Source of the DNA: Strongylocentrotus droebachiensis
Taxonomy: Eukaryota; Echinodermata; Echinoidea; Camarodonta; Strongylocentrotidae
Length of the DNA: 64,000 nucleotides
Assembly: GCA_035222895.1 (NCBI GenBank)
Contig: JAVYIG010001834.1
Coordinates: forward strand, 230,466-294,465
Direction: 5' to 3'
Shown one piece after another: positions 40,422-52,820 of this stretch; position 1 is the first letter of the stretch; each line of letters opens with the position of its first letter. The translations under genes were made by a program, and so were the position numbers. A model generated the notes under the pieces. The model searched no databases. It was not told the origin of the DNA and saw only the letters and a program-made list of their open reading frames with translations.

Positions 40422-43308
40422 GTATAATTGTGCATGCCTATAATTCTACCTCTACATGTGCTCGTGGAGAGGGAATAGTAATAATCTGTACAATATACTG
40501 TTGTATATTGAATATCTTAGACGTAAAAGATGAAATATGCTTTCGCAGATACAAATTAGTTTCAGAGATATCAATTCGACTTCTTTTCGTGGATTTTCTT
40601 TGGATAATTACGTGTTTTACTTGGTAAATTAACTACCGGCCCCTGCCCGTAGGTTTGCCCGGCTATACCTCTATACATGTGCCCGAGGAGAGGCAAGACT
40701 AATTATTAGCCATGTAACTTATGTTGTATAAAGAATACCTGAAAGGTCAACCCAAAGAGATGCAGTTCTTCTTCTTCTTTGGGTTAAAGAGAAAGTTGAG
40801 TTCTGGTCATGCGATTGCATTGTGAAAGAAAAGGTGTGGAATGGATCAGAAAAAGTTGATCATGCAGCATTTAAGTACTATTGGTGTGTACTGCAAGGTT
40901 CTGGATTCATCAACATCATAATAACTTTGGCCCAGTCTTGGTAAAGTAACAAGAACTGTACACAGAAAGATGTGTATGGGACTACACACATGCTGTCGGG
41001 CCTACTTACCCCTGGTAATCACATCGATTTCCTTATCTTTCTATATGCTCATTTCTCAGCCAATATACATCTACCAAAATTGTCTGGCAAATGACATTCA
41101 TTTGTAATCTTGATCATTCAGTGTAAGTTTCGTTTGATTCTGTGAGAATTCATTTTCTTTTCATACCAGAACTCAAGTTTATCTTTAAGTCTACCTCCTT
41201 TACAGTTGAAGATTCTTGCAGACTGATGAGTGTGTGTTTTTGCTTACGAGAGCCAGGTGCATGGTGCAATACTATAAACATGATGCAAGTAAAACAATCC
41301 CGACCTCCCGTCAGGCAGTTAGAGACAACATAAGCTACATGGCTTATTACCCTCCCCTCTCATCTCCTCGGGCACATGAATTGTAGATATACAGGGACGT
41401 TTAGTGAGTTGACCATGCATATAGATCTTTAATTATACTCCTAAGAAAAATCAATTTGGCACATTTGAAGGTGATGAACCCATATCTTACAACAAACTTG
41501 AATACCAAAAAGACCAATAAAGTAGATAACACCCGATATCGACCTTTGAATAAAGGCGAGTCATAAAATCCCTTCGAAGAGCTCGAAACAAGGCAAGTGG
41601 GAAGTGGGAGGGCTCATACAAGGAAAACATGCATGGTCAACGTACAGCTTTTCATGTCACTCCGAAAGATATCACTGCAAAAAGCAAATAGCATAAGTAT
41701 ACACTAACAATTGAAATTCCATTACTCGTCATTGTGCATAACAGAGAGATAGGATCGACGATCCATCTACGCGATTCCGGATTATATACAATTCGCTTAT
41801 GATTAGTAAGGTAAGGAGATAATTTTCTTTTTCGAAGATTAATGCTTTAATAATTATAGAGAGGTGTCAGGTTCTAGTAGCTACGTCGCTAAACTGTAAA
41901 TCACATGGTTCGCAGTTCAAGTTACGTTTCGTCACAATTAATGTCCTTTGGACGGATATTAATCTACATTTGCCATTCTCCATCCAGAAGTAGTAAATGT
42001 ATGGGTATACTCGCTGGGAAGAAATTCCTTGAATGCTTGGGCTCATGTACTATGTTGGTGTGCCCGCCAACTATCTACATGAATGTGCCCATGCAGAGGG
42101 AATAGGAATATGAGCCGTTTCACTAGTATTGTACGTGATATCAATCTACATTTGCCACTCTCCACACAGAAGTAGTAAATGTATGGGTATAACCGGTGGG
42201 AAGAAATTCCTTGAAAGCTTGGGCTCATGTACTATGTTGGTGTCCCCGCCAACCATCTACATGAATGTGCCCATGCAGAGGAATAGGAATATGAGTCGTA
42301 TCGCTAGTGTTGTACGTGATATCAATCTACATTTGCCACTCTTCACACAGAAGTAGTAAATGTATGGGTATAACCGGTGGGAAGAAATTCCTTGAAAGCT
42401 TGGGCTCATGTACTATGTTGGTGTGCCCGCCAACCATCTACACGAATGTGCCCATGCAGAGGGAATAGGAATATGAGTCGTCACGCTAGTGTTGTACGTG
42501 ATATCAATCTACATTTGCCACTCTCCACACAGAAGTAGTAAATGTATGGATATACCCGGTGGGAAGAAATTCCTTGAATGCTTGGGCTCATGTACTATGT
42601 TGGTGTGCCCGCCAACCATCTACATTTGCTCATGCAGAATGAATAGGAATATGAGTCGTATCGCTAGTGTTGTACGTTGATATTAATCTACATTTGCCAC
42701 TCTCCACCCAGAAGTAGTAAATGTATGGGTATAACCGGTGGGAAGAAATTCCTTGAAAGCTTGGGCTCATGTACTATGTTGGTGTGCCCGCCAACCATCT
42801 ACATGTGCCCATGCAGAGGGAATAGGAATATGAGTCGTATCGCTAGTGTTGTACGTGATATCAATCTACATTTGCCACTCTCCACCCAGAAGTAGTAAAT
42901 GTATGGGTATAACCGGTGGGAAGAAATTCCTTGAAAGCTTGGGCTCATGTACTATGTTGGTGTGCCCGCCAACCATCTACATGTGCCCATGCAGAGGGAA
43001 TAGGAATATGAGTCGTATCGCTAGTGTTGTACGTGATATCAATCTACATTTGCCGCTCTCCACCCAGAAGTAGTAAATGTATGGGTATAACCGGTGGGAA
43101 GAAATTCCTTGAAAGCTTGGGCTCATGTACTATGTTGGTGTGCCCGCCAACCATCTACATGAATGTGCCCATGCAGAGGGAATAGGAATATGAGTCGTAT
43201 CGCTAGTGTTGTACGTGATATCAATCTACATTTGCCACTCTCCACACAGAAGTAGTAAATGTATGAATATACCCGGTGGGAAGAAATTCCTTGAATGCTT
43301 GGGCTCAT
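40422..43308. repeat. Higher-order unit 16, 2,887 bp, 8 subunits
   Basis: The left spacer half is of the unit 15 type (CCAATATACATC). Later marks change (ACATAAGC, ATTCCATTACTCG, and a few bases lost after GAGTCATA at about 41560). Subunits start near 41953, 42137, 42317, 42498, 42670, 42858, 43036 and 43215. Confidence 0.94.
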
Positions 43309-46017
43309 GTATAATTGTGCATGCCTATAATTCTACCTCTACATGTGCTCGTGGAGAGGGAATAGTAATAATCTGTACAATATACTGTTGTATATTGAAT
43401 ATCTTATACGTAAAAGATGAAATTTGCTTTCGCAGATAGAAATTAGTTTCAGAGATATCAATTCGACTTCTTTTCGTGGATTTTCTTTGGATAATTACAT
43501 GTTTTACTTGGTAAATTAACTACCGGCCTCTGCCCGTAGGCTTGCCCGGCTATACCTCTATACATGTGCCCGAGGAGAGTCAAGACTAATTATTAGCCAT
43601 GTAACTTATGTTGTATAAAGAATACCTGAAAGGTCAACCCAAAGAGATGCAGTTCTTCTTCTTCTTTGGGTTAAAGAGAAAGTTGAGTTCTGGTCATGCG
43701 ATTGCATTGTGAAAGAAAAGGTGTGGAATGGATCAGAAAAAGTTGATCATGCAGCATTTAAGTACTATTGGTGTGTACTGCAAGGTTCTGGATTCATCAA
43801 CATCATAATAACTTTGGCCCAGTCTTGGTAAAGTAACAAGAACTATACACATAAAGATGTGTATGGGATTACACACATGCTGTCGGGCCTACTTACCCCT
43901 GGTAATCACATCGATTTCCTTATCTTTCTATATGCTCATTTCTCAGCCAGTATACATTTTCTACCAAAATTGTCTGGCAAATGACATTTATTTGTAATCT
44001 TGATCATTCAGTGTAAGTTTCGTTTGATTCTGTGAGAATTCATTTTCTTTTCATACCGGAACTCAAGTTTATCTTTAAGTCTACCTCCTTTACAGTTGAA
44101 GATTCTTGCAGACTGATGAGTGTGTGTTTTTGCTTACGAGAGCCAGGTGCATGGTGCAATACTATAAACATGATGCAAGTAAAAAGATCCCGACCTCCCG
44201 TCAGGCAGTTAGAGACAACGTAAGCTACATGGCTTATTACCCTCCCCTCTCATCTCCCCGGGCACATCAATTGTAGATATACAGGGACGTTTAGTAAGTT
44301 GACCATGCATATAGATCTTTAATTATACTCCTAAGAAAAATCAATTTGGCACATTTGAAGGTGATGAACCCATATCATACAACAAACTAGAATATCAAAA
44401 AGACCAATAAAGTAGATAACACCCGATATCGACCTTTGAATGGAGGCGAGTCATATGTACAATCCCTTCGAAGAGCTCGAAACAAGGCAAGTGGGAAGTG
44501 GGAGGGCTCATACAAGGAAAACATGCATGGTCAACGTACAGCTTTTCATGTCACTCCGAAAGATATCGCTGCAAAAAGCAAATAGCATAAGTATGCACTA
44601 ACAATTGAAATTCCATTACTCGTCATTGTGCATAACAGAGAGATAGGATCAACGATCCATCTACGCGATTCCGGATTATATACAATTCGCTTATGATTAG
44701 TAAGGTAAGGAGATAATTTTCTTTTTCGAAGATTAATGCTTTAATAATTATAGAGAGGTGTCAGGTTCTAGTAGCTACGTCGCTAAACTGTAAATCACAT
44801 GGTTCGCAGTTCAAGTTACGTTTTGTCACAATTAATGTCCTTTGGACGGATATTAATCTACATTTGCCATTCTCCATCCAGAAGTAGTAAATGTATGGGT
44901 ATACTCGCTGGGAAGAAATTCCTTGAATGCTTGGGCTCATGTACTATGTTGGTGTGCCCGCCAACTATCTACATGAATGCGCCCATGCAGAGGGAATAGG
45001 AATATGAGCCGTTTCCCTAGTGTTGTACGTGATATCAATCTACATTTGCCACTCTCCACCCAGAAGTAGATAATGTATGGATATACCCGGTGGGAAGAAA
45101 TTCCTTGAATGCTTGGGCTCATGTACCATGTTGGTGTGCCCGCCAACCATCTATATTTGCTCATGCAGAGCGAATAGGAATATGAGTCGTCACGCTAGTG
45201 TTGTACGTGATATCAATCTACATTTGCCACTCTCCACACAGAAGTAGTAAATGTATGGAAATACCCGGTGGGAAGAAATTCCTTGAATGCTTGGGCTCAT
45301 GTACTATGTTGGTGTGCCCGCCAACCATCTACATTTGCTCATGCAGAATGAATAGGAATATGAGTCGTATCGCTAGTGTTGTACGTTGATATTAATCTAC
45401 ATTTGCCACTCTCCACCCAGAAGTAGTAAATGTATGGGTATAACCGGTGGGAAGAAATTCCTTGAAAGCTTGGGCTCATGTACTATGTTGGTGTGCCCGC
45501 CAACCATCTACATGTGCCCATGCAGAGGGAATAGGAATATGAGTCGTATCGCTAGTGTTGTACGTGATATCAATCTACATTTGCCGCTCTCCACCCAGAA
45601 GTAGTAAATGTATGGGTATAACCGGTGGGAAGAAATTCCTTGAAAGCTTGGGCTCATGTACTATGTTGGTGTGCCCGCCAACCATCTACATGTGCCCATG
45701 CAGAGGGAATAGGAATATGAGTCGTATCGCTAGTGTTGTACGTGATATCAATCTACATTTGCCGCTCTCCACCCAGAAGTAGTAAATGTATGGGTATAAC
45801 CGGTGGGAAGAAATTCCTTGAAAGCTTGGGCTCATGTACTATGTTGGTGTGCCCGCCAACCATCTACATGAATGTGCCCATGCAGAGGGAATAGGAATAT
45901 GAGTCGTATCGCTAGTGTTGTACGTGATATCAATCTACATTTGCCACTCTCCACACAGAAGTAGTAAATGTATGAATATACCCGGTGGGAAGAAATTCCT
46001 TGAATGCTTGGGCTCAT
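43309..46017. repeat. Higher-order unit 17, 2,709 bp, 7 subunits
   Basis: Distinct spacer lineage: CTTATACGTAAAAG, GCAGATAGAAATTAG, GGCCTCTGCCC, CATACCGGAACTC, CACATCAATTGTAG. Unit 18 shares all of these. Subunits start near 44847, 45031, 45207, 45389, 45564, 45744 and 45924. Confidence 0.95.
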
Positions 46018-48013
46018 GTATAATTGTGCATGCCTATAATTCTACCTCTACATGTGCTCGTGGAGAGGGAATAGTAATAATCTGTACAATATACTGTTGT
46101 ATATTGAATATCTTATACGTAAAAGATGAAATTTGCTTTCGCAGATAGAAATTAGTTTCAGAGATATCAATTCGACTTCTTTTCGTGGATTTTCTTTGGA
46201 TAATTACATGTTTTACTTGGTAAATTAACTACCGGCCTCTGCCCGTAGGCTTGCCCGGCTATACCTCTATACATGTGCCCGAGGAGAGTCAAGACTAATT
46301 ATTAGCCATGTAACTTATGTTGTATAAAGAATACCTGAAAGGTCAACCCAAAGAGATGCAGTTCTTCTTCTTCTTTGGGTTAAAGAGAAAGTTGAGTTCT
46401 GGTCATGCGATTGCATTGTGAAAGAAAAGGTGTGGAATGGATCAGAAAAAGTTGATCATGCAGCATTTAAGTACTATTGGTGTGTACTGCAAGGTTCTGG
46501 ATTCATCAACATCATAATAACTTTGGCCCAGTCTTGGTAAAGTAACAAGAACTATACACATAAAGATGTGTATGGGATTACACACATGCTGTCGGGCCTA
46601 CTTACCCCTGGTAATCACATCGATTTCCTTATCTTTCTATATGCTCATTTCTCAGCCAGTATACATTTTCTACCAAAATTGTCTGGCAAATGACATTTAT
46701 TTGTAATCTTGATCATTCAGTGTAAGTTTCGTTTGATTCTGTGAGAATTCATTTTCTTTTCATACCGGAACTCAAGTTTATCTTTAAGTCTACCTCCTTT
46801 ACAGTTGAAGATTCTTGCAGACTGATGAGTGTGTGTTTTTGCTTACGAGAGCCAGGTGCATGGTGCAATACTATAAACATGATGCAAGTAAAAAGATCCC
46901 GACCTCCCGTCAGGCAGTTAGAGACAACGTAAGCTACATGGCTTATTACCCTCCCCTCTCATCTCCCCGGGCACATCAATTGTAGATATACAGGGACGTT
47001 TAGTAAGTTGACCATGCATATAGATCTTTAATTATACTCCTAAGAAAAATCAATTTGGCACATTTGAAGGTGATGAACCCATATCATACAACAAACTAGA
47101 ATATCAAAAAGACCAATAAAGTAGATAACACCCGATATCGACCTTTGAATGGAGGCGAGTCATATGTACAATCCCTTCGAAGAGCTCGAAACAAGGCAAG
47201 TGGGAAGTGGGAGGGCTCATACAAGGAAAACATGCATGGTCAACGTACAGCTTTTCATGTCACTCCGAAAGATATCGCTGCAAAAAGCAAATAGCATAAG
47301 TATGCACTAACAATTGAAATTCCATTACTCGTCATTGTGCATAACAGAGAGATAGGATCAACGATCCATCTACGCGATTCCGGATTATATACAATTCGCT
47401 TATGATTAGTAAGGTAAGGAGATAATTTTCTTTTTCGAAGATTAATGCTTTAATAATTATAGAGAGGTGTCAGGTTCTAGTAGCTACGTCGCTAAACTGT
47501 AAATCACATGGTTCGCAGTTCAAGTTACGTTTTGTCACAATTAATGTCCTTTGGACGGATATTAATCTACATTTGCCATTCTCCATCCAGAAGTAGTAAA
47601 TGTATGGGTATACTCGCTGGGAAGAAATTCCTTGAATGCTTGGGCTCATGTACTATGTTGGTGTGCCCGCCAACTATCTACATGAATGTGCCCATGCAGA
47701 GGGAATAGGAATGTGAGCCGTTTCACTGTGTTGTACGTGATATCAATCTACATTTGCCACTCTCCACCCAGAAGTAGATAATGTATGGATATGCCCGGTG
47801 GGAAGAAATTCCTTGAATGCTTGGGCTCATGTACTATGTTGGTGTGCCCGCCTACCATCTACATGAATGTGCCCATGCAGAGGGAATAGGAATATGAGTC
47901 GTATCGCTAGTGTTGTACGTTGATATTAATCTACATTTGCCACTCTCCACCCAGAAGTAGTAAATGTATGGATATACCCGGTGGGAAGAAATTCCTTGAA
48001 TGCTTGGGCTCAC
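46018..48013. repeat. Higher-order unit 18, 1,996 bp, 3 subunits
   Basis: The shortest unit. The spacer copies unit 17 at an offset of 2,709 bp. Only three subunits follow (about 47556, 47738, 47921), the third leading straight into the next spacer. The last two carry decay such as GTGAGCCGTTTCACTGTG and GGATATGCCCGG. Confidence 0.95.
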
Positions 48014-51000
48014 GTATAATTGTGCATGCCTATAATTCTACCTCTACATGTGCTCGTGGAGAGGGAATAGTAATAATCTGTACAATATACTGTTGTATAT
48101 TGAATATCTTAGACGTAAAAGATGAAATATGCTTTCGCAGATACAAAGTAGTTTCAGAGATACAATTCGACTTCTTTTTGTGGATTTTCTTTGGATAATT
48201 ACGTGTTTTACTTGGTAAATTAACTACCGGCCCCTGCCCGTAGGTTTGCCCGGCTATACCTCTATACATGTGCCCGAGGAGAGGCAAGACTAATTATTAG
48301 CCATGTAACTTATGTTGTATAAAGAATACCTGAAAGGTCAACCCAAAGAGATGCAGTTCTTCTTCTTCTTTGGGTTAAAGAGAAAGTTGAGTTCTGGTCA
48401 TGCGATTGCATTGTGAAAGAAAAGGTGTGGAATGGATCAGAAAAAGTTGATCATGCAGCATTTAAGTACAATTGGTGTGTACTGCAAGGTTCTGGATTCA
48501 TCAACATCATAATAACTTTGGCCCAGTCTTGGTAAAGTAACAAGAACTGTACACAGAAAGATGTGTATGGGACTACACACATGCTGTCGGGCCTACTTAC
48601 CCCTGGTAATCACATCGATTTCCTTATCTTTCTATATGCTCATTTCTCAGCCAGTATACATTTTCTACCAAAATTGTCTGGCAAATGACATTTATTTGTA
48701 ATCTTGATCATTCAGTGTAAGTTTCGTTTGATTCTGTGAGAATTCATTTTCTTTTCATACCAGAACTCAATTTTATCTTTAAGTCTACCTCCTTTACAGT
48801 TGAAGATTCTTGCAGACTGATGAGTGTGTGTTTTTGCTTACGAGAGCCAGGTGCATGGTGCAATACTATAAACATGATGCAAGTAAAAAGTTCCCGACCT
48901 CCCGTCAGGCAGTTAGAGACAACATTAGCTACATGGCTTATTACCCTTCCCTCTCATCTCCCCGGGCACATGAATTGTAGATATACAGGGACGTTTAGTG
49001 AGTTGACCATGCATATAGATCTTTAATTATACTCCTAAGAAAAATCAATTTGGCACATTTGAAGGTGATGAACCCATATCATACAACAAACTTGAATATC
49101 AAAAAGACCAATAAAGTAGATAACACCCGATATCGACCTTTGAATGGAGGCGAGTCATATGTACAATCCCTTCGAAGAGCTCGAAACAAGGCAAGTGGGA
49201 AGTGGGAGGGCTCATACAAGGAAAACATGCATGGTCAACGTACAGCTTTTCATGTCACTCCGAAAGATATCACTGCAAAAAGCAAATAGCATAAGTATAC
49301 ACTAACAATTGAAATTCCATTACTCGTCATTGTGCATAACAGAGAGATAGGATCAACGATCCATCTACGCGATTCCGGATTATATACAATTCGCTTATGA
49401 TTAGTAAGGTAAGGAGATAATTTTCTTTTTCGAAGATTAATGCTTTAATAATTATAGGGAGGTGTCAGGTTCTAGTGGCTACGTCGCTAAACTATGAATA
49501 ACGTTCAAGTTGCGTTTCGTCACAATTAATGTCCTTTGGACGGATATTAATCTACATTTGCCATTCTCCATCCAGAAGTAGTAAATGTATGGGTATACTC
49601 GCTGGGAAGAAATTCCTTGAATGCTTGGGCTCATGTACTATGTTGTTGTGCCCGCCAACCATCTACATGTGACCATGCAGAGGGAATAGGAATATGAGCC
49701 GTTTCGCTAGTGTTTTACGTTGATATTAATCTTCATTTGCCACTCTCCAACCAGAAGTAGATAATGTATTGGTATACTCGGTGGGAAGAAATTCCTTGAA
49801 TGCTTGGGCTCATGTACTATGTTGGTGTGCCCGCCTACCATCTACATGAATGTGCCCATGCAGAGGGAATACGAATATGAGTCGTATTGCTAGTGTTGTA
49901 CGTTGATATTAATCTACATTTGCCACTCTCCACCCAGAAGTAGTAAATGTATGTGTATAACCGGTGGGAAGAAATTCCTTGAATGCTTGGGCTCATGTAC
50001 TATGTTGGTGTGCCCGCCAACCATCTACATGAATGTGCACATGCAGAGGGAATAGGAATATGAGTCGTATTGCTAGTGTTGTACGTTGATATTAATCTAC
50101 ATTTGCCACTCTCCACACAGAAGTAGTAAATGTATGGGTATAACCGGTGGGAAGAAATTCCTTGAATGCTTGGGCTCATGTACTATGTTGGTGTGCCCGC
50201 CAACCATCTACATGAATGTGCACATGCAGAGGGAATAGGAATATGAGTCGTATTGCTAGTGTTGTACGTTGATATTAATCTACATTTGCCACTCTCGAAC
50301 CCAGAAGTAGTAAATGTATGGGTATAACCGGTGGGAAGAAATTCCTTGAGAGCTTGGGCTCATGTACTATGTTGGTGTGCCCACAAACCATCTACATTTG
50401 CTCATGCAGAGGGAATAGGAATATGAGTCGTATCGCTAGTGTTGTACGTGATATCAATCTACATTTGCCACTCTCCACACAGAAGTAGTAAATGTATGGG
50501 TATACCCGGTGGGAAGAAATTCCTTGAATGCTTGGGCTCATGTACTATGTTGGTGTGCCCGCCAACCATCTACATGAATGTGCCCATGCAGAGGGAATAG
50601 GAATATGAGTCGTATCGCTAGTGTTGTACGTGATATCAATCTACATTTGCCACTCTCCACACAGAAGTAGTAAATGTATGGGTATACCCGGTGGGAAGAA
50701 ATTCCTTGAATGCTTGGGCTCATGTACTATGTTGGTGTGCCCGCCAACCATCTACATGAATGTGCCCATGCAGAGGGAATAGGAATATGAGTCGTATCGC
50801 TAGTGTTGTACGTGATATCAATCTACATTTGCCACTCTCCACACAGAAGTAGTAAATGTATGGGTATACCCGGTGGGAAGAAATTCCTTGAATGTTTGGG
50901 CTCATGTACTATGTTGGTGTGCCCGCCAACCATCTACATTTGCTCATGCAGAGGAAATAGGAATATGAGTCGTATCGCTAGTGTTTTACGTTGATATTAA

Positions 51001-51081
51001 TCTACATTTGCCACTCTCCACCCAGAATTAGATAATGCATGGCAACCCGTAGGGAAGAATTCTTTGAATGCTTAGACGCAT
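48014..51081. repeat. Higher-order unit 19, about 3,068 bp, 9 subunits, decayed
   Basis: Near the array edge. The tRNA-like stretch and the start of the first subunit are altered (ACTATGAATAACGTTCAAG at about 49491). Subunits start near 49540, 49721, 49902, 50083, 50265, 50447, 50629, 50812 and 50992. The three around 50447-50812 are nearly identical to each other, while the last is clearly divergent (CAGAATTAGATAATGCATGG). Confidence 0.9.
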
Positions 51082-51388
51082 GTATAATAATGAAGGTGTG
51101 CATGCCTATAATTCTACCTCTACATGTGCTCGTGGAGAGGGAATAGTAATAAGCTGTATAATATAGTGTTGTATATTGAATATCCTAGACGTAAAAGATG
51201 AAATATGCTTTCGCAGATACAAATTAGTTTCAGAGATATCAATTTGACTTCTTTTCGTGGATTTTCTTTGGATAGTAACGTGTTTTACTTGGTAAATTAA
51301 CTACCAGCCCCTGCTCGTATGTGTGCGCGGCTATACCTCTTTACATGTGCCCGAGGAGTGGGAAGACTACTAATTAGCCATGTAACTT

Positions 51389-51722
51389 CAGGAACGGATC
51401 CAGGGGTACTGGGGGCACGTGTCCCCCGGCCCCCCAAAATATGTTCAAACCAGCCGTAAATTAGCCCAAAATGCACTGAAAAACAGGGACGTGCCCCCCC
51501 CCCCCTCCCCCCGGCCCCAAAAATTAAATACAAATAAAAAAAATATATATATATGCCAATGGCTGACCAAAAAAGATGACCACCCCCCCCCAACGGAGCA
51601 AAATGTCAAATTTACAAATGTCGTGACCCCCCCCTCCAAAAAAGTTTCCTCTTACCCCCCCCCCCCCCCACCCATGTGCCCCCCCCCCCCCCCTCGGGAA
51701 GAAATTTCTGGATCCGCCTCTG
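51389..51722. mobile_element. hAT-like non-autonomous element in array edge
   Basis: The left end CAGGAACGGATCCAG and the reverse complement of the right end, CAGAGGCGGATCCAG, form an imperfect 15-bp terminal inverted repeat of the CAGGGGCGGATCCAG kind common in hAT-like MITEs. The flanks AACTT (51384-51388) and AACTT (51723-51727) are duplicated, and removing the insert restores the spacer sequence GTAACTTAT. Only 5 bp are duplicated instead of the 8 expected for hAT, perhaps through decay. The interior is C/G homopolymer-rich and contains GGGGGCACGTGTCCCCC. Confidence 0.7.
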
Positions 51723-51875
51723 AACTTATATTGTATAAAGAATACCTAAAAGGGAAACCCGAAGAGATGCAGTTCTTCTTCTTCTTTGGTTTAAAGATAA
51801 AGTTGATTTCTGGTCATGCAATTGCATCGTGAAAGAAAAGGAATGGATCAGAAAAAGTTGATCACGTAGCATGTA

Positions 51876-52072
51876 AAAACTACCCTTTTTGGGAGATGGG
51901 CCAACTCCCCTTGCGCTCAAGGGGGGAGGGGGGCTGCGATTTTTCAAATTTTCGAAGGCCCCCCCCCCCCCCCCCCCCCCCCAACTGAGCGAACTATCGG
52001 CCGGCTATTTCGCCGCTAAACATTTTCTCACGAATTTGGCCCTCTTCCCTGCCACCGGCTGGATCCGCCCCT
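51876..52072. mobile_element. Truncated hAT-like element end
   Basis: Interrupts the same terminal spacer. The right end CTGGATCCGCCCCTG is the usual hAT-like terminus seen again at 51708-51722, but no matching left end is present and part of the host spacer is missing. I infer a truncated or rearranged insertion. The interior has a C run of more than 20 and CTATCGGCCGGCTATTTCGC, related to the interior of the 53833 element (GCGCCGGCCGAAAAGTCGC in the opposite sense). Confidence 0.5.
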
Positions 52073-52130
52073 GTTTTATCCTCTCCTCTCATCTCCTCGG
52101 GCCCATGAATTGTACTAATAGGGACTTTTA

Positions 52131-52577
52131 GATTTGCACAACGACAACGTGGATGCTACGATCGACGTCCTTTTAATGCACTGCCTTGAACGGACGTCAC
52201 ATGCAGATGCGTACGCAGGGGGGGGGGGTTGAGGGTTGAACCCCCCCCCCTTTGACTTTTTTTATTTGACTGTTTTGTAGGAAAACCCCCCCCCCCTTTT
52301 TGATTTTTTTTTGTTTTGTTAATAGAAAGAAAAGAAAAAAAAATGGTAATGGATGACTTCAAAAAGCTGACCGTACACCCCGCCCCCCCCCCCCCCAACG
52401 AAACGAAATATAGATCGGCAAAATGTTCAAATTTTGGGTCCAAAAAAAAAAATATCCTCTTGATGTGCTCTTTACTCATTATTTGTAAGAACTGGTTGGA
52501 ACTAATATCATGAAGTTTTGGTGTCAATTTATAGAGTTAATGATAAATAAAGTGTCTTAATAGTATGCGCATTTATA
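52131..52577. other. C/G-homopolymer-rich intergenic DNA
   Basis: No gene recognised. It holds runs of G and C at about 52218, 52240, 52287 and 52383, separated by T-rich and A-rich tracts. TGCGTACGCAGG at about 52209 matches the end of the inverted-repeat element at 53833, so part of this stretch is probably a degraded relative of that element. Proline-rich frames here are only translations of the C runs. Confidence 0.5.
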
Positions 52578-52774
52578 CTTATCGGCTGCAATATTATAGT
52601 ATTAATGACCGCTTTGAGAGAAATAGTTGTTTTATTACGCTCAAGGGAAGGTTAGAATTGTGCTATTACCCGAGGCGTGCCGAGGGGAATAGCCCAATTG
52701 TAACCTTCCCGAGAGCGTATAAAAACAACTATTTCTCGAATATTAAAGCAGTCATTAATACTTTTATATGCCGA
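52578..52774. mobile_element. Foldback / MITE-like near-palindrome, about 200 bp
   Basis: The left half (GTATTAATGACCGCTTTGAG, GAAATAGTTGTTTT, ACGCTC, GGGAAGGTTA) is mirrored in the right half as its reverse complement (TAACCTTCCC, GAGAGCGTA, AAAACAACTATTTCTC, GCAGTCATTAATAC). The centre is near CCCGAGGCGTGCCGAGGGG. Arms are about 85-95 bp with a few mismatches. No open frame of interest. A foldback MITE is the simplest reading. Confidence 0.75.
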
Positions 52775-52820
52775 AAAAAAATAGACTAAAAAATAAAAAA
52801 TAAAAAATACTTTTTTTTTT

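Larger units (their letters stand above)
1..52130. repeat. Two-level (higher-order) satellite array
   Basis: Direct repetition is visible along the whole stretch. A subunit of about 180 bp (landmarks: CTACATTTGCCACTCTCCAC, then GAAGTAGTAAATGTATGG, then GGGAAGAAATTCCTTGA, then GTACTATGTTGGTGTG) is repeated in tandem, and each run of subunits is separated from the next by a spacer of about 1.5 kb. Spacers start (GTATAATTGTGCATGCC) near 658, 2829, 5362, 8071, 10600, 13129, 15300, 17829, 20724, 23612, 26866, 31722, 33897, 36072, 38247, 40422, 43309, 46018, 48014 and 51082. All copies are in one orientation. Reading frames across it are short, overlap on both strands and mostly lack an ATG start; the subunit length (179-183 bp) is not fixed as a multiple of three. 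I infer non-coding satellite DNA. The array enters from the left edge of the window, so its full size is unknown. Confidence 0.97.
51082..52130. repeat. Terminal, degenerate, transposon-interrupted unit 20
   Basis: Spacer sequence continues with many substitutions (for example AGCTGTATAATATAGTG). It is broken at 51389-51722 by an inverted-repeat element and again at about 51876-52072. Recognisable spacer resumes at about 52077 (CCTCTCCTCTCATCTCCTCG) and fades by about 52130 (AATAGGGACTTTTAG). No subunit follows, so this is the right-hand boundary of the satellite. Confidence 0.85.

Noticed and set aside
1..51081. Dozens of repeated short frames of about 60-100 codons on both strands of the satellite
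   Set aside because: They are the same subunit or spacer read in several frames. Most begin at TTG or GTG, they overlap on opposite strands, and they change with each indel. They show copying, not coding.
1..51081. CRISPR-like array
   Set aside because: The repeat is about 180 bp and directly abutting, without short unique spacers; the sequence is eukaryotic in character.
51419..51832. Proline-rich protein frames at 51.4-52.5 kb
   Set aside because: They translate homopolymer C runs inside hAT-like elements and cross element boundaries.
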